Positions 1-9,237 of a stretch of DNA of 30,675 nt are shown here, piece by piece (position 1 is the stretch's first letter; each line of letters opens with the position of its first letter). The translations under genes were made by a program, and so were the position numbers. The DNA lies in the NCBI GenBank assembly GCA_023436495.1, contig JAEZIT010000096.1:1-30675 (forward strand), read 5' to 3'. A model generated the notes under the pieces. That model was not told where the DNA came from. It saw only the letters and a program-made list of their open reading frames with translations, and did not search any database. Source of the DNA: Acidobacteriota bacterium (GTDB taxonomy: Bacteria; Acidobacteriota; Blastocatellia; Pyrinomonadales; Pyrinomonadaceae).

Positions 1-2
1 CC

Positions 3-629
3 ATCGAAACGGCCGCCCACACGATTCTCGAAAAGGGTAATAAACAGCACCGGAACACGGCCCGCCACATGATTGAGAGCGATGTGCTGATCCGTTTTGT
101 GCCGCTGGACAAGATCGGGTGTTCCGGCGTGACCGGCGTTATCAGCAGCCGCCGTACAAACCGTCGGATAGATTCGGAAGAGATCGACGTAATGCAGGCG
201 TTGTCAGAGGTTTACATAACATTCGCCGATTGGACATTTGATGTTGCGGGCCAGCGTGGATGCCAGGGAACGCTGGTTCACGAGGGCCTCCATGCATTCG
301 ATTTCGCCCGCATAATCTCTAGTTTTTCACGTCCCGACGCCAAGCCGTTCGACCTTTCGCTTTATGAGCTTGAACACCGAGCGGCCGTCGCTTCCGCCGA
401 CTACCTCGTGCGAATAGGCGAGCCGGACTATATTGACGACGGGCTAAAGCTGAACCTGGTCAGCATCGACGCGGCCGGGACGCCGTTCGCCGACATGGAA
501 GGCATCAGGCTCCGCATGCAGAACGGTTACGGCCTTGATGAGAACAATCAGGGCAAAATGATCAGCAGAATGCTGGGCCTCAGGAAAAAGCAGGAAGGCT
601 TCAGCCTACGTGGCCTGCTCGGCATTTGA
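3..629 (+). CDS. HExxH-containing protein, 5' end outside window
   Basis: The reading frame is open from base 3, so the true start may lie left of the window; the first internal ATG is at 69 and gives 186 residues. Counting from that ATG, HEGLH at residues 71-75 matches the HExxH zinc-protease motif. It is followed about 25 residues later by YELEHRAA (100-107), where a glutamate could be the third zinc ligand, as in many small zincin-like proteins. There is no signal peptide in the visible part and no membrane segment. I do not recognise the family. Metallopeptidase activity is an inference from the motif only. A 49-nt gap separates it from the next gene on the same strand. Confidence 0.6.
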   Translation: METAAHTILEKGNKQHRNTARHMIESDVLIRFVPLDKIGCSGVTGVISSRRTNRRIDSEEIDVMQALSEVYITFADWTFDVAGQRGCQGTLVHEGLHAFDFARIISSFSRPDAKPFDLSLYELEHRAAVASADYLVRIGEPDYIDDGLKLNLVSIDAAGTPFADMEGIRLRMQNGYGLDENNQGKMISRMLGLRKKQEGFSLRGLLGI

Positions 630-678
630 GACAGGCAGACGTGCGAACACGTGCGGTTTCGTGGTTAAATAACAATTT

Positions 679-1437
679 ATGAGCGCGGCTTTGCCACAGG
701 AAATGCAGCAGCACACCTACGCCATCATGGATGAGGTCGAAGGATCTCATTGGTGGTTTGTGGGCCGGCGCGCCATCCTTGAGAGCTTTTTGGATAGGAT
801 CGTTCCCGATCTGAATACAGGCAAGCCCGCCATTCTCGATGTCGGCTGCGGTACGGGAGCGAACCTGGAAATGCTTTCGCAATACGGCGACGCACAAGGC
901 GTGGATGTATCGGACGATGCGCTCGAATTTTGCCGGCTCAAAGGCTTGAAGGCTCAGAAAGGCCTCGCGGAGACGCTTCCGTACGCGGATGGATCGTTCG
1001 ATTTAGTCACCGCCCTGGATGTCGTCGAACATCTGGACGACGACGTTGCCGGGCTAAAGGAAATGCACCGCGTACTAAAGACGGGCGGCTATTCGCTCAT
1101 CTTTGTGCCAGCCTTTATGTGGCTGTGGGGCGTTCAGGACGACATTTCAAACCACCGCATCCGTTATACAAAACAGCAGATAGTCGACAGATTGCAAAAG
1201 GCGGGTTTTACGGTCGATCGCGCCACATATGCGAACTGGACCTTTTTTGCCCCGATCCTTGCCGGACGGACTTTGATGAAAATTACCGGAATCAAGCCGG
1301 AATCTGAGAACAATGTTAATGTCTCGGCTCTGAACGGGGTATTTGGAAGGCTGTTTGCCGCCGAACGCCATTGGCTCAAACGTCTGAACTTCCCCTTCGG
1401 CGTGTCCATTGTCATCGTCGCGAAGAAGAACGCATAG
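679..1437 (+). CDS. Class I SAM-dependent methyltransferase
   Basis: A 252-residue cytosolic methyltransferase of the Methyltransf_11/UbiE-like kind. Motif I is DVGCGTG (residues 54-60), the acidic ribose-binding residue falls in GVDVSDDAL (about 74-82), and the motif II-III region reads SFDLVTALDVVEHLDDD. The N-terminal HWWFVGRR block (24-31) is typical of methyltransferases found in polysaccharide and lipid-glycan loci; the substrate cannot be told from sequence. No strong Shine-Dalgarno site precedes the ATG, so the start is moderately certain. The HIT gene begins 4 nt after its TAG stop, so the two are probably co-transcribed. Confidence 0.85.
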   Translation: MSAALPQEMQQHTYAIMDEVEGSHWWFVGRRAILESFLDRIVPDLNTGKPAILDVGCGTGANLEMLSQYGDAQGVDVSDDALEFCRLKGLKAQKGLAETLPYADGSFDLVTALDVVEHLDDDVAGLKEMHRVLKTGGYSLIFVPAFMWLWGVQDDISNHRIRYTKQQIVDRLQKAGFTVDRATYANWTFFAPILAGRTLMKITGIKPESENNVNVSALNGVFGRLFAAERHWLKRLNFPFGVSIVIVAKKNA

Positions 1438-1441
1438 CCAA

Positions 1442-1768
1442 ATGACCGAAGATTTCTATTGCGATGAGGTCCTGAGCGGCAAAACGCCTGTTGAAAGGGT
1501 TCACGAAACCGACGGCATCCTTGCCTATCATCACACGCGGCCATTTTGGGAAACGCACATCGTCGTCATTCCGAAAACGCACGTTGCGTCGCTGCTGACC
1601 ATTGACGACAACGCGCTGCTGATCGAACTTCTGGATGTGGTGAAACAAGTCGCGGCCCGCGTCGTCGACGAAAAAGGCGCTGCTCGTGTCTTGACGAACC
1701 TCGGCCGTTATCAGGACTCAAAGCACCTTCATTTCCACGTATATTCGGGCGCTTCCGTCCGAGACTAA
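1442..1768 (+). CDS. HIT family nucleotide-binding protein
   Basis: A 108-residue histidine-triad protein. The signature HLHFHV at residues 95-100 has the H-x-H-x-H pattern that binds the alpha-phosphate of nucleotides, the last-but-one histidine acting as nucleophile in this family. The upstream part (THIVVIPKTHVASL, about 39-52) is the usual HIT beta-sheet core. HIT proteins hydrolyse AMP-linked substrates such as adenosine phosphoramidate or ApnA; which one is unknown here. The ATG at 1442 is preferred over an upstream in-frame start at 1409 because the latter would overlap the methyltransferase and add non-homologous residues. It ends 4 nt inside the 3' end of the convergent asparaginase gene. 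Confidence 0.85.
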   Translation: MTEDFYCDEVLSGKTPVERVHETDGILAYHHTRPFWETHIVVIPKTHVASLLTIDDNALLIELLDVVKQVAARVVDEKGAARVLTNLGRYQDSKHLHFHVYSGASVRD

Positions 1769-2805
1769 AACCAGCTTTTCGCTTCGAACATTTTGCCCTG
1801 CGGATATTGTGAACTGGTTACGGCGTACGTAAATCCTTTCTGCAGTGCAAACGCACCGACCTCGCCGCGTTTTGACAGAGCAAGAAATCCAACCTGGATC
1901 TCTTTCGCCTTTGCCCCGTCGCGCTTTGCGATCCGGCTGATCGCTTCGCGGCATGCCTGTTCGGGCGTTTTACCGCTGCGCATCTGTTCGACGACGGTAT
2001 GCGTGCCGCAAATGCGGATAACTTCTTCGCCGACGCCCGAAGAGACGGCCGATCCGGCTTCGTCATCAACGAAAAGCCCCGCACCGATGATCGGCGAATC
2101 GCCCACTCGGCCGTGCATTTTGAACGCAAGCCCGCTCGTTGTCACGGCGCCGGCCAATTCGCCGCCCGCGCCTGCCGCCAGAATCCCGATCGTGTCATGG
2201 TTCGGCCGTCCATCCTCGAAAAAGTAAGGTGCGAAATGCGACTTGTCGACCGAGGACGTACGATTCTCGATGTTCATCACCGGACGGTACTTGGATTTCT
2301 CCAGCCATTTCTTCCATTCCTTCTCGGCTTCGGGCGACAATTCTGCTTTCTCCAGCGGAAAGCCGTTTTGCACCGCAAATTGCTGCGCGCCTTCGCCGGA
2401 AATGAGGACGTGCGGCGTCTTTTCCATGATCTTTCTGGCTACGGAGATCGGGTGTTTCACCCGCTGCAAGAACGAGACCGCGCCGCAATCGCCGTTTCCG
2501 TTCATGATCGACGCGTCGAGCGTCACCGTGCCGTCCCGGTCCGGATAGGCGCCTAATCCGATACAGCAGCTCACCACGTCCTCGGCCGCACGCGCCGCGG
2601 CCTCTACGGAATCGAGCGCTCGGCCATTCTTTTGCAAAAGCGGCCATGCAGCGGCATTCGCCGTTAGCCCGATATCCCAGGTCGATACGATAACCGGCGA
2701 CATCGGCCGCGGTGATCTGCTCACATTCTGTCCTAATAGCCGCTGTGCTGCCGCCAGCGGTATCGCAAGCGCCGGTAACGTAAGGAATCTGCGTCGGTCG
2801 ATCAT
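1765..2805 (-). CDS. Glycosylasparaginase (N4-(beta-N-acetylglucosaminyl)-L-asparaginase), exported
   Basis: A 346-residue Ntn-hydrolase of the aspartylglucosaminidase family, which cleaves the GlcNAc-Asn bond of glycoasparagine. The autocleavage and nucleophile motif HDTIG is at residues 203-207, with Thr205 as predicted N-terminal nucleophile of the mature beta chain. GRVGDSP (232-238) is the conserved substrate-binding loop. The N-terminus MIDRRRFLTL followed by a hydrophobic stretch to about residue 25 looks like a twin-arginine-type signal, so the enzyme is probably periplasmic. An AAGGAG ribosome-binding site (complement of 2811-2816) sits 5 nt before the start, fixing it. It is convergent with the HIT gene. 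Related plant-type asparaginases share the fold, but the HDTIG context fits glycosylasparaginase better. Confidence 0.88.
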   Translation of the reverse strand: MIDRRRFLTLPALAIPLAAAQRLLGQNVSRSPRPMSPVIVSTWDIGLTANAAAWPLLQKNGRALDSVEAAARAAEDVVSCCIGLGAYPDRDGTVTLDASIMNGNGDCGAVSFLQRVKHPISVARKIMEKTPHVLISGEGAQQFAVQNGFPLEKAELSPEAEKEWKKWLEKSKYRPVMNIENRTSSVDKSHFAPYFFEDGRPNHDTIGILAAGAGGELAGAVTTSGLAFKMHGRVGDSPIIGAGLFVDDEAGSAVSSGVGEEVIRICGTHTVVEQMRSGKTPEQACREAISRIAKRDGAKAKEIQVGFLALSKRGEVGAFALQKGFTYAVTSSQYPQGKMFEAKSWF

Positions 2806-2902
2806 GTTGTCTCCTTAAAATCCGGTTTTATCGTTATTTATTGCGTGTATTTACCTTTCTTATCGAACGGTGCGCGAAAGTGTATCACAAATAAAATCCG
2901 GT

Positions 2903-4717
2903 CTAAGTCTTTCTGCCCGCCAATATTTCAAATTCGCGGTCGGCCAATGTCTTCGATATCTTGTCGAGATTGAGGCTTCGGGCCGAAGCGTTAAAGATCT
3001 CTAAATAGGTGCCGCCTTTTTCGTACAATTCTTCATGGGTTCCGGCCTCCACGACCCGGCCTTCTTTAAGGACATAAATGACGTCCGAATCGATTATCTG
3101 CGAAATGCTGTGCGAGATTATCACCGTCGTACGATTTTCCTTGATCGCGTCGAGGCTGTTCTTGATCTGCTCGGTCGCCACAGCGTCCAGGCTCGCCGTC
3201 GGCTCATCCAAAAAGATTATGGGCGGATCTTTCAGGAAGAGCCTCGCGATCGCGATTCGCTGCTGCTGGCCGCCGGAAAGTGATTGTGCGTCCGTTTCGT
3301 ATTTATGCGGCAGCTTTTCGATCTGATCGTGAAGATATGCCTTCTTCGCGGCCTCTACAACCTCTTCGAAACTCGCCCGCATATACCCGTAGCGAATATT
3401 CTCCTCGATCGATCCCTTGAAAATATGGTTTTTCTGCAGCACCAGGCCGATCTTCCGGCGAAGCAGATGCGTCTCGTAATCCAGAATGTCTTCGCCGTCG
3501 AGGCAGATCTGCCCGCTCGTCGGAACGTAAAATTTGCACAACAGATTCAGCAGCGTCGATTTGCCCGCGCCCGACAGGCCGACAAAAGCCGTAGTCTTTC
3601 CGCTCGGGATCGTCATGTTCACATCGTAAAGCGCCTGTGTGCCGTTCGGATAAATGAAATTGACGCCCTTAAGTTCGAACGTTCCCTTAAGGCCGTCGGT
3701 GCTGAGCGGGCCGCTTTCTTCGACGGCATCATCGGCATCGAGTATCTCGAAAAAGCCTTCCGCATACGTCAACGCTTCATTTATTTCGTCATAGATCCTG
3801 TGAAGCTGTCGGATCGGGGCCGAGACGTTGTTGAACAGCAGAACGTGAAACATGATGGCGCCGATTGTCATCTGTTCTTCCAGGACGAGCCATGCCGTCA
3901 GTATTATGATCAGCACGACGCCGACCTGTTCGACAAAGGTCTTCAGCGCATCGAAGGCATAGTTTGTCTTTCGCTGCTTGAGCTGTGCGTCGATCAGGTC
4001 CTGCTGCATTCGCTGCTGCTTCGTGCGTTCGTATTCCTCGCGTACGAACGATTTAATGACGATGATCGACTCGATAATGTTGAACAGTCCGTTCGTCCGG
4101 GTTTCCCGCAGAGTTCGCAAACCGCGCCGTACGCCCTTCAGCAAGCTTGCCTGGTACCAGCTCAGCAGAAAATAGACCGGCATGATGATCGACGCGACCA
4201 ATCCGACGTAAAAGTTGGCGTTGAACATCAAGACCAATGCCAGGGCCGCGTTAGCGAACAGCGGCAGCAAGTCGATAAAGATCCGCTGGACAAACCGCGT
4301 AAGGCTTTCCGCGCCGCGGTCGATGCGGGTTTGGAGCTTGCCGGTCGCATTTTCGTCATCGGCGAAATAGGAATAGCGATATGTCAGAATTTTCTCGACC
4401 GCGTGCTGCGAAAGTTGGCTGGACAGGTTGATGCGTATGCGCTCGCCGAACATGCTCTGGCCGTATTTCACCGCTATGTTTATCAGCTCTTTGCCGAACA
4501 ATATCGCGCTTATAAATAAAAGCAGTGAAAGGCTTTCCTGTGCGTGGAGCCCCTGGTCCAGAAGCTCCTGTATCGAATCGATCGTATATCGAAGCACTAT
4601 CGGATTGACCTGTGCCGCTACTGCCCCGATCAGCGTCAGCACCAGTGAGAAGGCCACGAGCCGCTTGTACGGTGCGACAAACGGCGCCAGCCGTCCTATT
4701 ATCTGCCAAATGTTCAT
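2903..4717 (-). CDS. ABC transporter, fused permease and ATP-binding half-transporter
   Basis: A 604-residue exporter-type half-transporter of the MsbA/ABCB class that should work as a dimer in the inner membrane. The N-terminal membrane domain has about six hydrophobic segments (residues 18-300). The ATPase domain follows with Walker A GLSGAGKST (380-388), Q-loop near 428, signature LSGGQQQR (480-487), Walker B IIFLDEP (500-506) and H-loop His536, all intact. Substrate is not predictable; lipids, glycans or drugs are typical. It is transcribed divergently from the glycosyltransferase gene at 4829 and lies about 100 bp upstream of the asparaginase on the same strand. Confidence 0.92.
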   Translation of the reverse strand: MNIWQIIGRLAPFVAPYKRLVAFSLVLTLIGAVAAQVNPIVLRYTIDSIQELLDQGLHAQESLSLLLFISAILFGKELINIAVKYGQSMFGERIRINLSSQLSQHAVEKILTYRYSYFADDENATGKLQTRIDRGAESLTRFVQRIFIDLLPLFANAALALVLMFNANFYVGLVASIIMPVYFLLSWYQASLLKGVRRGLRTLRETRTNGLFNIIESIIVIKSFVREEYERTKQQRMQQDLIDAQLKQRKTNYAFDALKTFVEQVGVVLIIILTAWLVLEEQMTIGAIMFHVLLFNNVSAPIRQLHRIYDEINEALTYAEGFFEILDADDAVEESGPLSTDGLKGTFELKGVNFIYPNGTQALYDVNMTIPSGKTTAFVGLSGAGKSTLLNLLCKFYVPTSGQICLDGEDILDYETHLLRRKIGLVLQKNHIFKGSIEENIRYGYMRASFEEVVEAAKKAYLHDQIEKLPHKYETDAQSLSGGQQQRIAIARLFLKDPPIIFLDEPTASLDAVATEQIKNSLDAIKENRTTVIISHSISQIIDSDVIYVLKEGRVVEAGTHEELYEKGGTYLEIFNASARSLNLDKISKTLADREFEILAGRKT

Positions 4718-4796
4718 TACGAATATTTAACCACAACTATCGGGGCGGGATCGCACCTTTCATTAGCCGACACGCTGTATTTTTCGGGTGAAAACA

Positions 4797-4824
4797 TTTA
4801 CATTAGAAAACTTGTCATTGTAAT
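4797..4824 (+). promoter_or_regulatory. Candidate sigma-70-like promoter of the GT2 gene
   Basis: TTTACA (4797-4802) and TGTAAT (4819-4824), 16 bp apart, each match the bacterial -35/-10 consensus at five of six positions. The expected transcription start would fall within a few bases of the ATG at 4829 and there is no Shine-Dalgarno motif, so the mRNA may be leaderless. Prediction from pattern only. Confidence 0.35.
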
Positions 4825-4828
4825 TGGA

Positions 4829-5823
<995 letters not shown>

Positions 5824-5830
<7 letters not shown>

Positions 5831-5851
5831 CAACTGACCACCGACAACTGA
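5824..5851 (+). repeat. Four tandem heptanucleotides (consensus CAACTGA)
   Basis: Four successive 7-mers read GAACTGA, CAACTGA, CCACCGA, CAACTGA. The first contains the GT2 stop codon and the last base of the array is the A of the asnB ATG, so the whole intercistronic gap is repeat. This resembles short tandemly repeated repetitive (STRR-like) intergenic heptamers known from cyanobacteria and other bacteria. No Shine-Dalgarno sequence is left for asnB in this gap. Confidence 0.75.
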
Positions 5852-7782
5852 TGTGCGGAATTGCAGGTTGGATAAACCTCGACACAAATAACTCGAATCA
5901 CGACGCCGAACCGGTGCTGCACTCGATGTGCGAGCGGATCATCCACCGCGGGCCCGACAGCGAAGGGCTGTGGCTGGACGATCAGGTCGCGTTGGGAATG
6001 CGGCGGCTGTCGATCATCGATCTGAAGACGGGCGACCAACCGGTCTTCAATTGCGACAAGTCGGTCGTCGTGATGATGAACGGCGAGCTTTACAATTACC
6101 GCGAAGTACGGGCGGAGCTCGAAAAGAAAGGCCACAAGTTCACCACCAGATCCGATACCGAGATACTGCCGCACCTTTACGAAGAATACGGCGAGGCGCT
6201 GCTCGATCACGTCAACGGCATGTACGCCTTTTCTCTGTGGGATTCGCGCCGGAAAAAGCTCATAATCGCCCGCGACCGCTTCGGCGAAAAGCCTCTGTAT
6301 TACGGCGTCTTCGACGGCAAGCTCATCTGGGCGTCTGAGCCGAAATCGCTGCTCGCCCACCCGTCGGTCACCGCCGAGCTCGACCTCGACGCACTCCGAC
6401 ACTTTGTCTCCTTCGACTACGTCCCCGCGCCGATGTCCATCTACAAAGGGATTCACAAACTCCCCGCCGCGCACGTGCTGATCGTCGAGAACGGCGAGAT
6501 ACGAACGCGACGATATTGGGATATATCCTGGTCGGGTACTCCTTGGTCTGCGAACGGCTATCTATTACACGAACGACCAATGTCTTCCGACACGCTGGAG
6601 GTCAAAGCTTGGGAGCTCCGCGAGCTTCTCTCCGACGCCGTCCGCATGCGGCTCGTATCGGACGTCCCGCTCGGCATCCTGCTTTCCGGCGGTATCGATT
6701 CCTCCACCATCGCCGCGTTCGCGACGCAGCACGCGACTGAGCGGGTCAAGACCTTCTCGATCGGCTTCGAAGAAGATTCCTTCGACGAATCCAAATACGC
6801 ACGCCAAGTCGCGAAACACTTCGACACCGAACATTACGAAGACAAGCTCAGCGCGGCGACGGCCGGCGATCTCATCAGCGAGATCGGGAAATGGCTCGAC
6901 GAACCGATGTCCGACGGCTCGCTGATCCCAACGTTCCTGCTCGCTCGGTTCGTGCGCAAGCATGTCACCGTCGCTCTCGGCGGTGACGGCGGCGACGAGC
7001 TTTTCGCCGGCTACCCGATGTACTATGCTCACAATGTCGCGGCCAGGTACAAAGCCATCCCCGCGTTTCTTCGCTCCGGCCTGATCGAGCCGCTCGTGAA
7101 CGCTCTGCCCGTATCGACCGACAATATGTCGTTCGATTACAAGGCAAAGCGCTTCGTCCGCGCCTCTAAATACGACGACATCGCCCGCCACCACACGTGG
7201 TTCGGTTCGTTCTCGCCCGATCAGCACGACAGGCTTTTCAGCCGCGATGTGATCGCCGGCACCGAAAGCGACATCTACCGCGGCGTGCGCGAATTGGTCG
7301 GGAGATCGGACGCGAAGAACGTCATCGAGCGGATGCAGTACGCCGACATAAATTATTACCTCGCCGAGGATATTCTCACGAAGGTCGATCGCGCCGCGAT
7401 GGCAGTCTCGCTCGAAACGCGTGCCCCGTTCCTCGATCCGCGCATCGCGCAGTTCGCGGCATCGATCCCGGTCGAATACAAGCTAAAGGGCAAAAGCGGA
7501 AAAGTGATCCTGAAAGAGGCGATGAAGCCGCTCCTGCCGCACGAGATACTCCACCGCCCCAAGAAAGGCTTCGGCATCCCGATCGCTGAGTGGCTGAAAG
7601 GCCGCCTAAATCCGCTCCTGCACGACATGCTCGCCCCCGAACGCCTCCGCGATCAGGGCCTCTTCAACGCCGATTACGTCCAAAAACTCATCACCGAACA
7701 CGAAACCGGCCGCGCCTCGCACCACAAAGAACTTTGGACGCTGCTCGTCTTCCAACTCTGGTATGATAACTTCCTGTCATAG
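5851..7782 (+). CDS. asnB: Asparagine synthetase, glutamine-hydrolysing
   Basis: A 643-residue class II amidotransferase making asparagine, or amidating a related carboxylate, from glutamine and ATP. Cys2 (MCGIAGW) is the glutaminase nucleophile once Met is removed. RGPDSEG (33-39) and MNGELYNYRE (76-85) are the glutamine-site motifs. The synthetase domain carries the PP-loop SGGIDSS (279-285), then GDGGDELFAGY (about 384-394) and RAPFLDP near residue 525. The length is normal. A segment at about 227-250 linking the domains is longer and less GC-rich than the surroundings. Neighbouring genes suggest a role in surface-glycan modification as well as, or instead of, amino-acid supply. The last 71 bp, including the stop, are repeated at 9465-9535. 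Confidence 0.93.
   Translation: MCGIAGWINLDTNNSNHDAEPVLHSMCERIIHRGPDSEGLWLDDQVALGMRRLSIIDLKTGDQPVFNCDKSVVVMMNGELYNYREVRAELEKKGHKFTTRSDTEILPHLYEEYGEALLDHVNGMYAFSLWDSRRKKLIIARDRFGEKPLYYGVFDGKLIWASEPKSLLAHPSVTAELDLDALRHFVSFDYVPAPMSIYKGIHKLPAAHVLIVENGEIRTRRYWDISWSGTPWSANGYLLHERPMSSDTLEVKAWELRELLSDAVRMRLVSDVPLGILLSGGIDSSTIAAFATQHATERVKTFSIGFEEDSFDESKYARQVAKHFDTEHYEDKLSAATAGDLISEIGKWLDEPMSDGSLIPTFLLARFVRKHVTVALGGDGGDELFAGYPMYYAHNVAARYKAIPAFLRSGLIEPLVNALPVSTDNMSFDYKAKRFVRASKYDDIARHHTWFGSFSPDQHDRLFSRDVIAGTESDIYRGVRELVGRSDAKNVIERMQYADINYYLAEDILTKVDRAAMAVSLETRAPFLDPRIAQFAASIPVEYKLKGKSGKVILKEAMKPLLPHEILHRPKKGFGIPIAEWLKGRLNPLLHDMLAPERLRDQGLFNADYVQKLITEHETGRASHHKELWTLLVFQLWYDNFLS
7712..7782 (+). repeat. 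71-bp direct repeat, copy A (asnB 3' end, att-like)
   Basis: The last 71 bases of asnB, from GCGCCTCGCACC to the TAG stop, recur at 9465-9535 with 69 identities. The two differences (7743 G to C, 7779 A to G) are both third-codon-position synonymous changes, in a Leu codon and the final Ser codon. Identity ends sharply at the stop codon apart from a short GCGTG shared just beyond. Confidence 0.93.
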
Positions 7783-7834
7783 ATCGGCGTGTACCGGATA
7801 GAGGATAGATTCGGCTGGACGAAAATCAACAGTA

Positions 7835-8371
7835 ATGACGCGATCAAATTCATATCGAGTCGGCGGAAGCTTGTTAGAAAAGACCGCGCTTTTTGTAGCG
7901 TCTCTTGCATTTACATCGTGTGTGTTCTTGCTGGGACAAGCGTACGGAATCGAAGAAGGCATTTTGTCCGCGAATGGGATCGAGAGCGAAAGTCAGCTTG
8001 CCGCCTTTACGACGCATGGACCTAATTTTTTCCATGTCGTGACCGGGCAATATATGATTTTGACAGCCTGCTTCTTCGGTTATCTAATTGGCAAATTGAT
8101 CGCGCATGAAACTACATCCAGGTTATTATGCGTTGGCGCGTCCGGCTTGGCCGTCATTTTCTATTGGGGGCTGCTTGCATTCAAGCTAGATATAGATCCA
8201 TCCGCGGTGCTCCTATACAACCGGTGGCTCGCAAGTTCCATTCGGCTGGATTACCTGGGCATGACAGCCGGCATAGTTTTGCTGCTTTTTGAGGTGATCG
8301 GAGCAATGACAAATCTATATAATAAACGCCACAGATCATCAGAACTGCCCAAAGCTGGATCTTTCTTATAG
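7835..8371 (+). CDS. Unknown small multi-pass membrane protein
   Basis: A 178-residue protein with four hydrophobic segments at roughly residues 14-34, 66-88, 95-118 and 140-162, so probably an integral inner-membrane protein. Loops are short, and the C-terminal tail (NKRHRSSELPK) is basic and likely cytoplasmic. I recognise no family or catalytic motif. It starts 52 nt after asnB, between the two 71-bp repeats, and its codon use and AT content differ visibly from asnB. That fits acquired DNA. There is no clear ribosome-binding site before the ATG, so the start is uncertain. Confidence 0.6.
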   Translation: MTRSNSYRVGGSLLEKTALFVASLAFTSCVFLLGQAYGIEEGILSANGIESESQLAAFTTHGPNFFHVVTGQYMILTACFFGYLIGKLIAHETTSRLLCVGASGLAVIFYWGLLAFKLDIDPSAVLLYNRWLASSIRLDYLGMTAGIVLLLFEVIGAMTNLYNKRHRSSELPKAGSFL

Positions 8372-8397
8372 TTGCGGGACTTACGCGGATCTTTCTT
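8357..8397 (+). repeat. 11-bp direct repeat pair at the end of the membrane gene
   Basis: GGATCTTTCTT occurs at 8357-8367 and again at 8387-8397, a 30-bp period spanning the stop codon of the preceding gene. Origin unknown. The gap from 8372 to 8495 holds no convincing gene; some short open stretches there look coding-like but cannot be assigned. Confidence 0.5.
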
Positions 8398-8495
8398 CCG
8401 GCCGGGGCTTAGGCGAAACACTTTACAGTACAGCTGCGGAGCTACACCAAGAGGCTCGAAACCGCCTTTGGGCCTAAGAAGATAGGATAAATTTT

Positions 8496-9200
8496 ATGAT
8501 GAAACAAACATTCATGATCCACGTCCTGCTTACCGCACTTGCATTTGTGGTAAACCCGGTACTGGCCTGCGAGTGCCAGACACCGACGGTTTGTCAGGCG
8601 TATTCGCTGGCGAAATTTGTGTATGTCGGGAAATTGGTATCAGTCGAACGCACTGACAAGGCCAGGCGCGAGATCGCTGTCGCCCGATTTCAGGTTGAAA
8701 GGACCTACAAAGGGAATGTCGCCAAGATGGAAGTCGCCGAATTCGGAACTTGTGACGAATTGACGTTGACACCGGGCGAGCGCTATCTCGTGTATGTCGT
8801 CAGTTCCGGCGGAACGGATAATATTTGTAACCGCAGCGGGACGCTAAAACAGTCGGCCTCGGATCTGGAATATCTGAACAGTTTGTCATCTTCGGCACCG
8901 ACATTTATTGTCGGCGGCCGAATCGATGGCTTGTCCGCGGTGGAACTCGCCAAGGCAAAGTTAATTGTGGAAATCGATCAGACGGAACGTGTCGTGTCCA
9001 TCGACGAACATGGCTTTTTTTCGTTTGTGACAAGGGAAGCATCGGAGTTTCGCGTTAAGCTGACCCTGCCATTCAGCGCGGAGATTCGAACCAACAACCT
9101 GGGGCGAATAGTTTCTACGACCGGCAACGTGTTGGAATATCGCGTACAAATCGCGCCGAACGAGTGTGATTACAGGACAATTGAAATAGTGAAGAAGTGA
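8496..9200 (+). CDS. Secreted TIMP/NTR-like domain protein
   Basis: A 234-residue exported protein. Residues 1-24 form a signal peptide (hydrophobic core LLTALAFVV, cleavage before CEC). The mature N-terminus begins CECQTPTVC and continues with AKFVYVGKLVSVERT. This is the layout of bacterial TIMP-like/netrin-type proteins, in which a near-terminal CxC is disulphide-bonded to later cysteines (Cys at TCDEL and ICNRSG). Residues about 132-200 look like a beta-sandwich of carboxypeptidase-regulatory type (IVGGRIDGLSAVELA onward). Function is unknown; inhibitor or surface roles are only analogies. AGGA upstream is a weak ribosome-binding site, and ATG at 8499 is an alternative start. It lies between the two 71-bp repeats. 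Confidence 0.7.
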   Translation: MMKQTFMIHVLLTALAFVVNPVLACECQTPTVCQAYSLAKFVYVGKLVSVERTDKARREIAVARFQVERTYKGNVAKMEVAEFGTCDELTLTPGERYLVYVVSSGGTDNICNRSGTLKQSASDLEYLNSLSSSAPTFIVGGRIDGLSAVELAKAKLIVEIDQTERVVSIDEHGFFSFVTREASEFRVKLTLPFSAEIRTNNLGRIVSTTGNVLEYRVQIAPNECDYRTIEIVKK

Positions 9201-9237
9201 TCTGCGGTTCGGGTTCGAAAAGGTTTACGGGCACAAA

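Noticed and set aside
3284..4519. Long plus-strand open frame (411 codons) over the ABC transporter
   Set aside because: It is antisense to a gene with all ABC motifs intact, is rich in Gln/Arg/His as shadow frames of GC-rich genes are, and has no recognisable domain.
8372..8495. Possible fragment of another gene, e.g. a frame reading RSYTKRLETAFGPKKIG before a stop
   Set aside because: Too short and present alongside an equally plausible frame; no family recognised.
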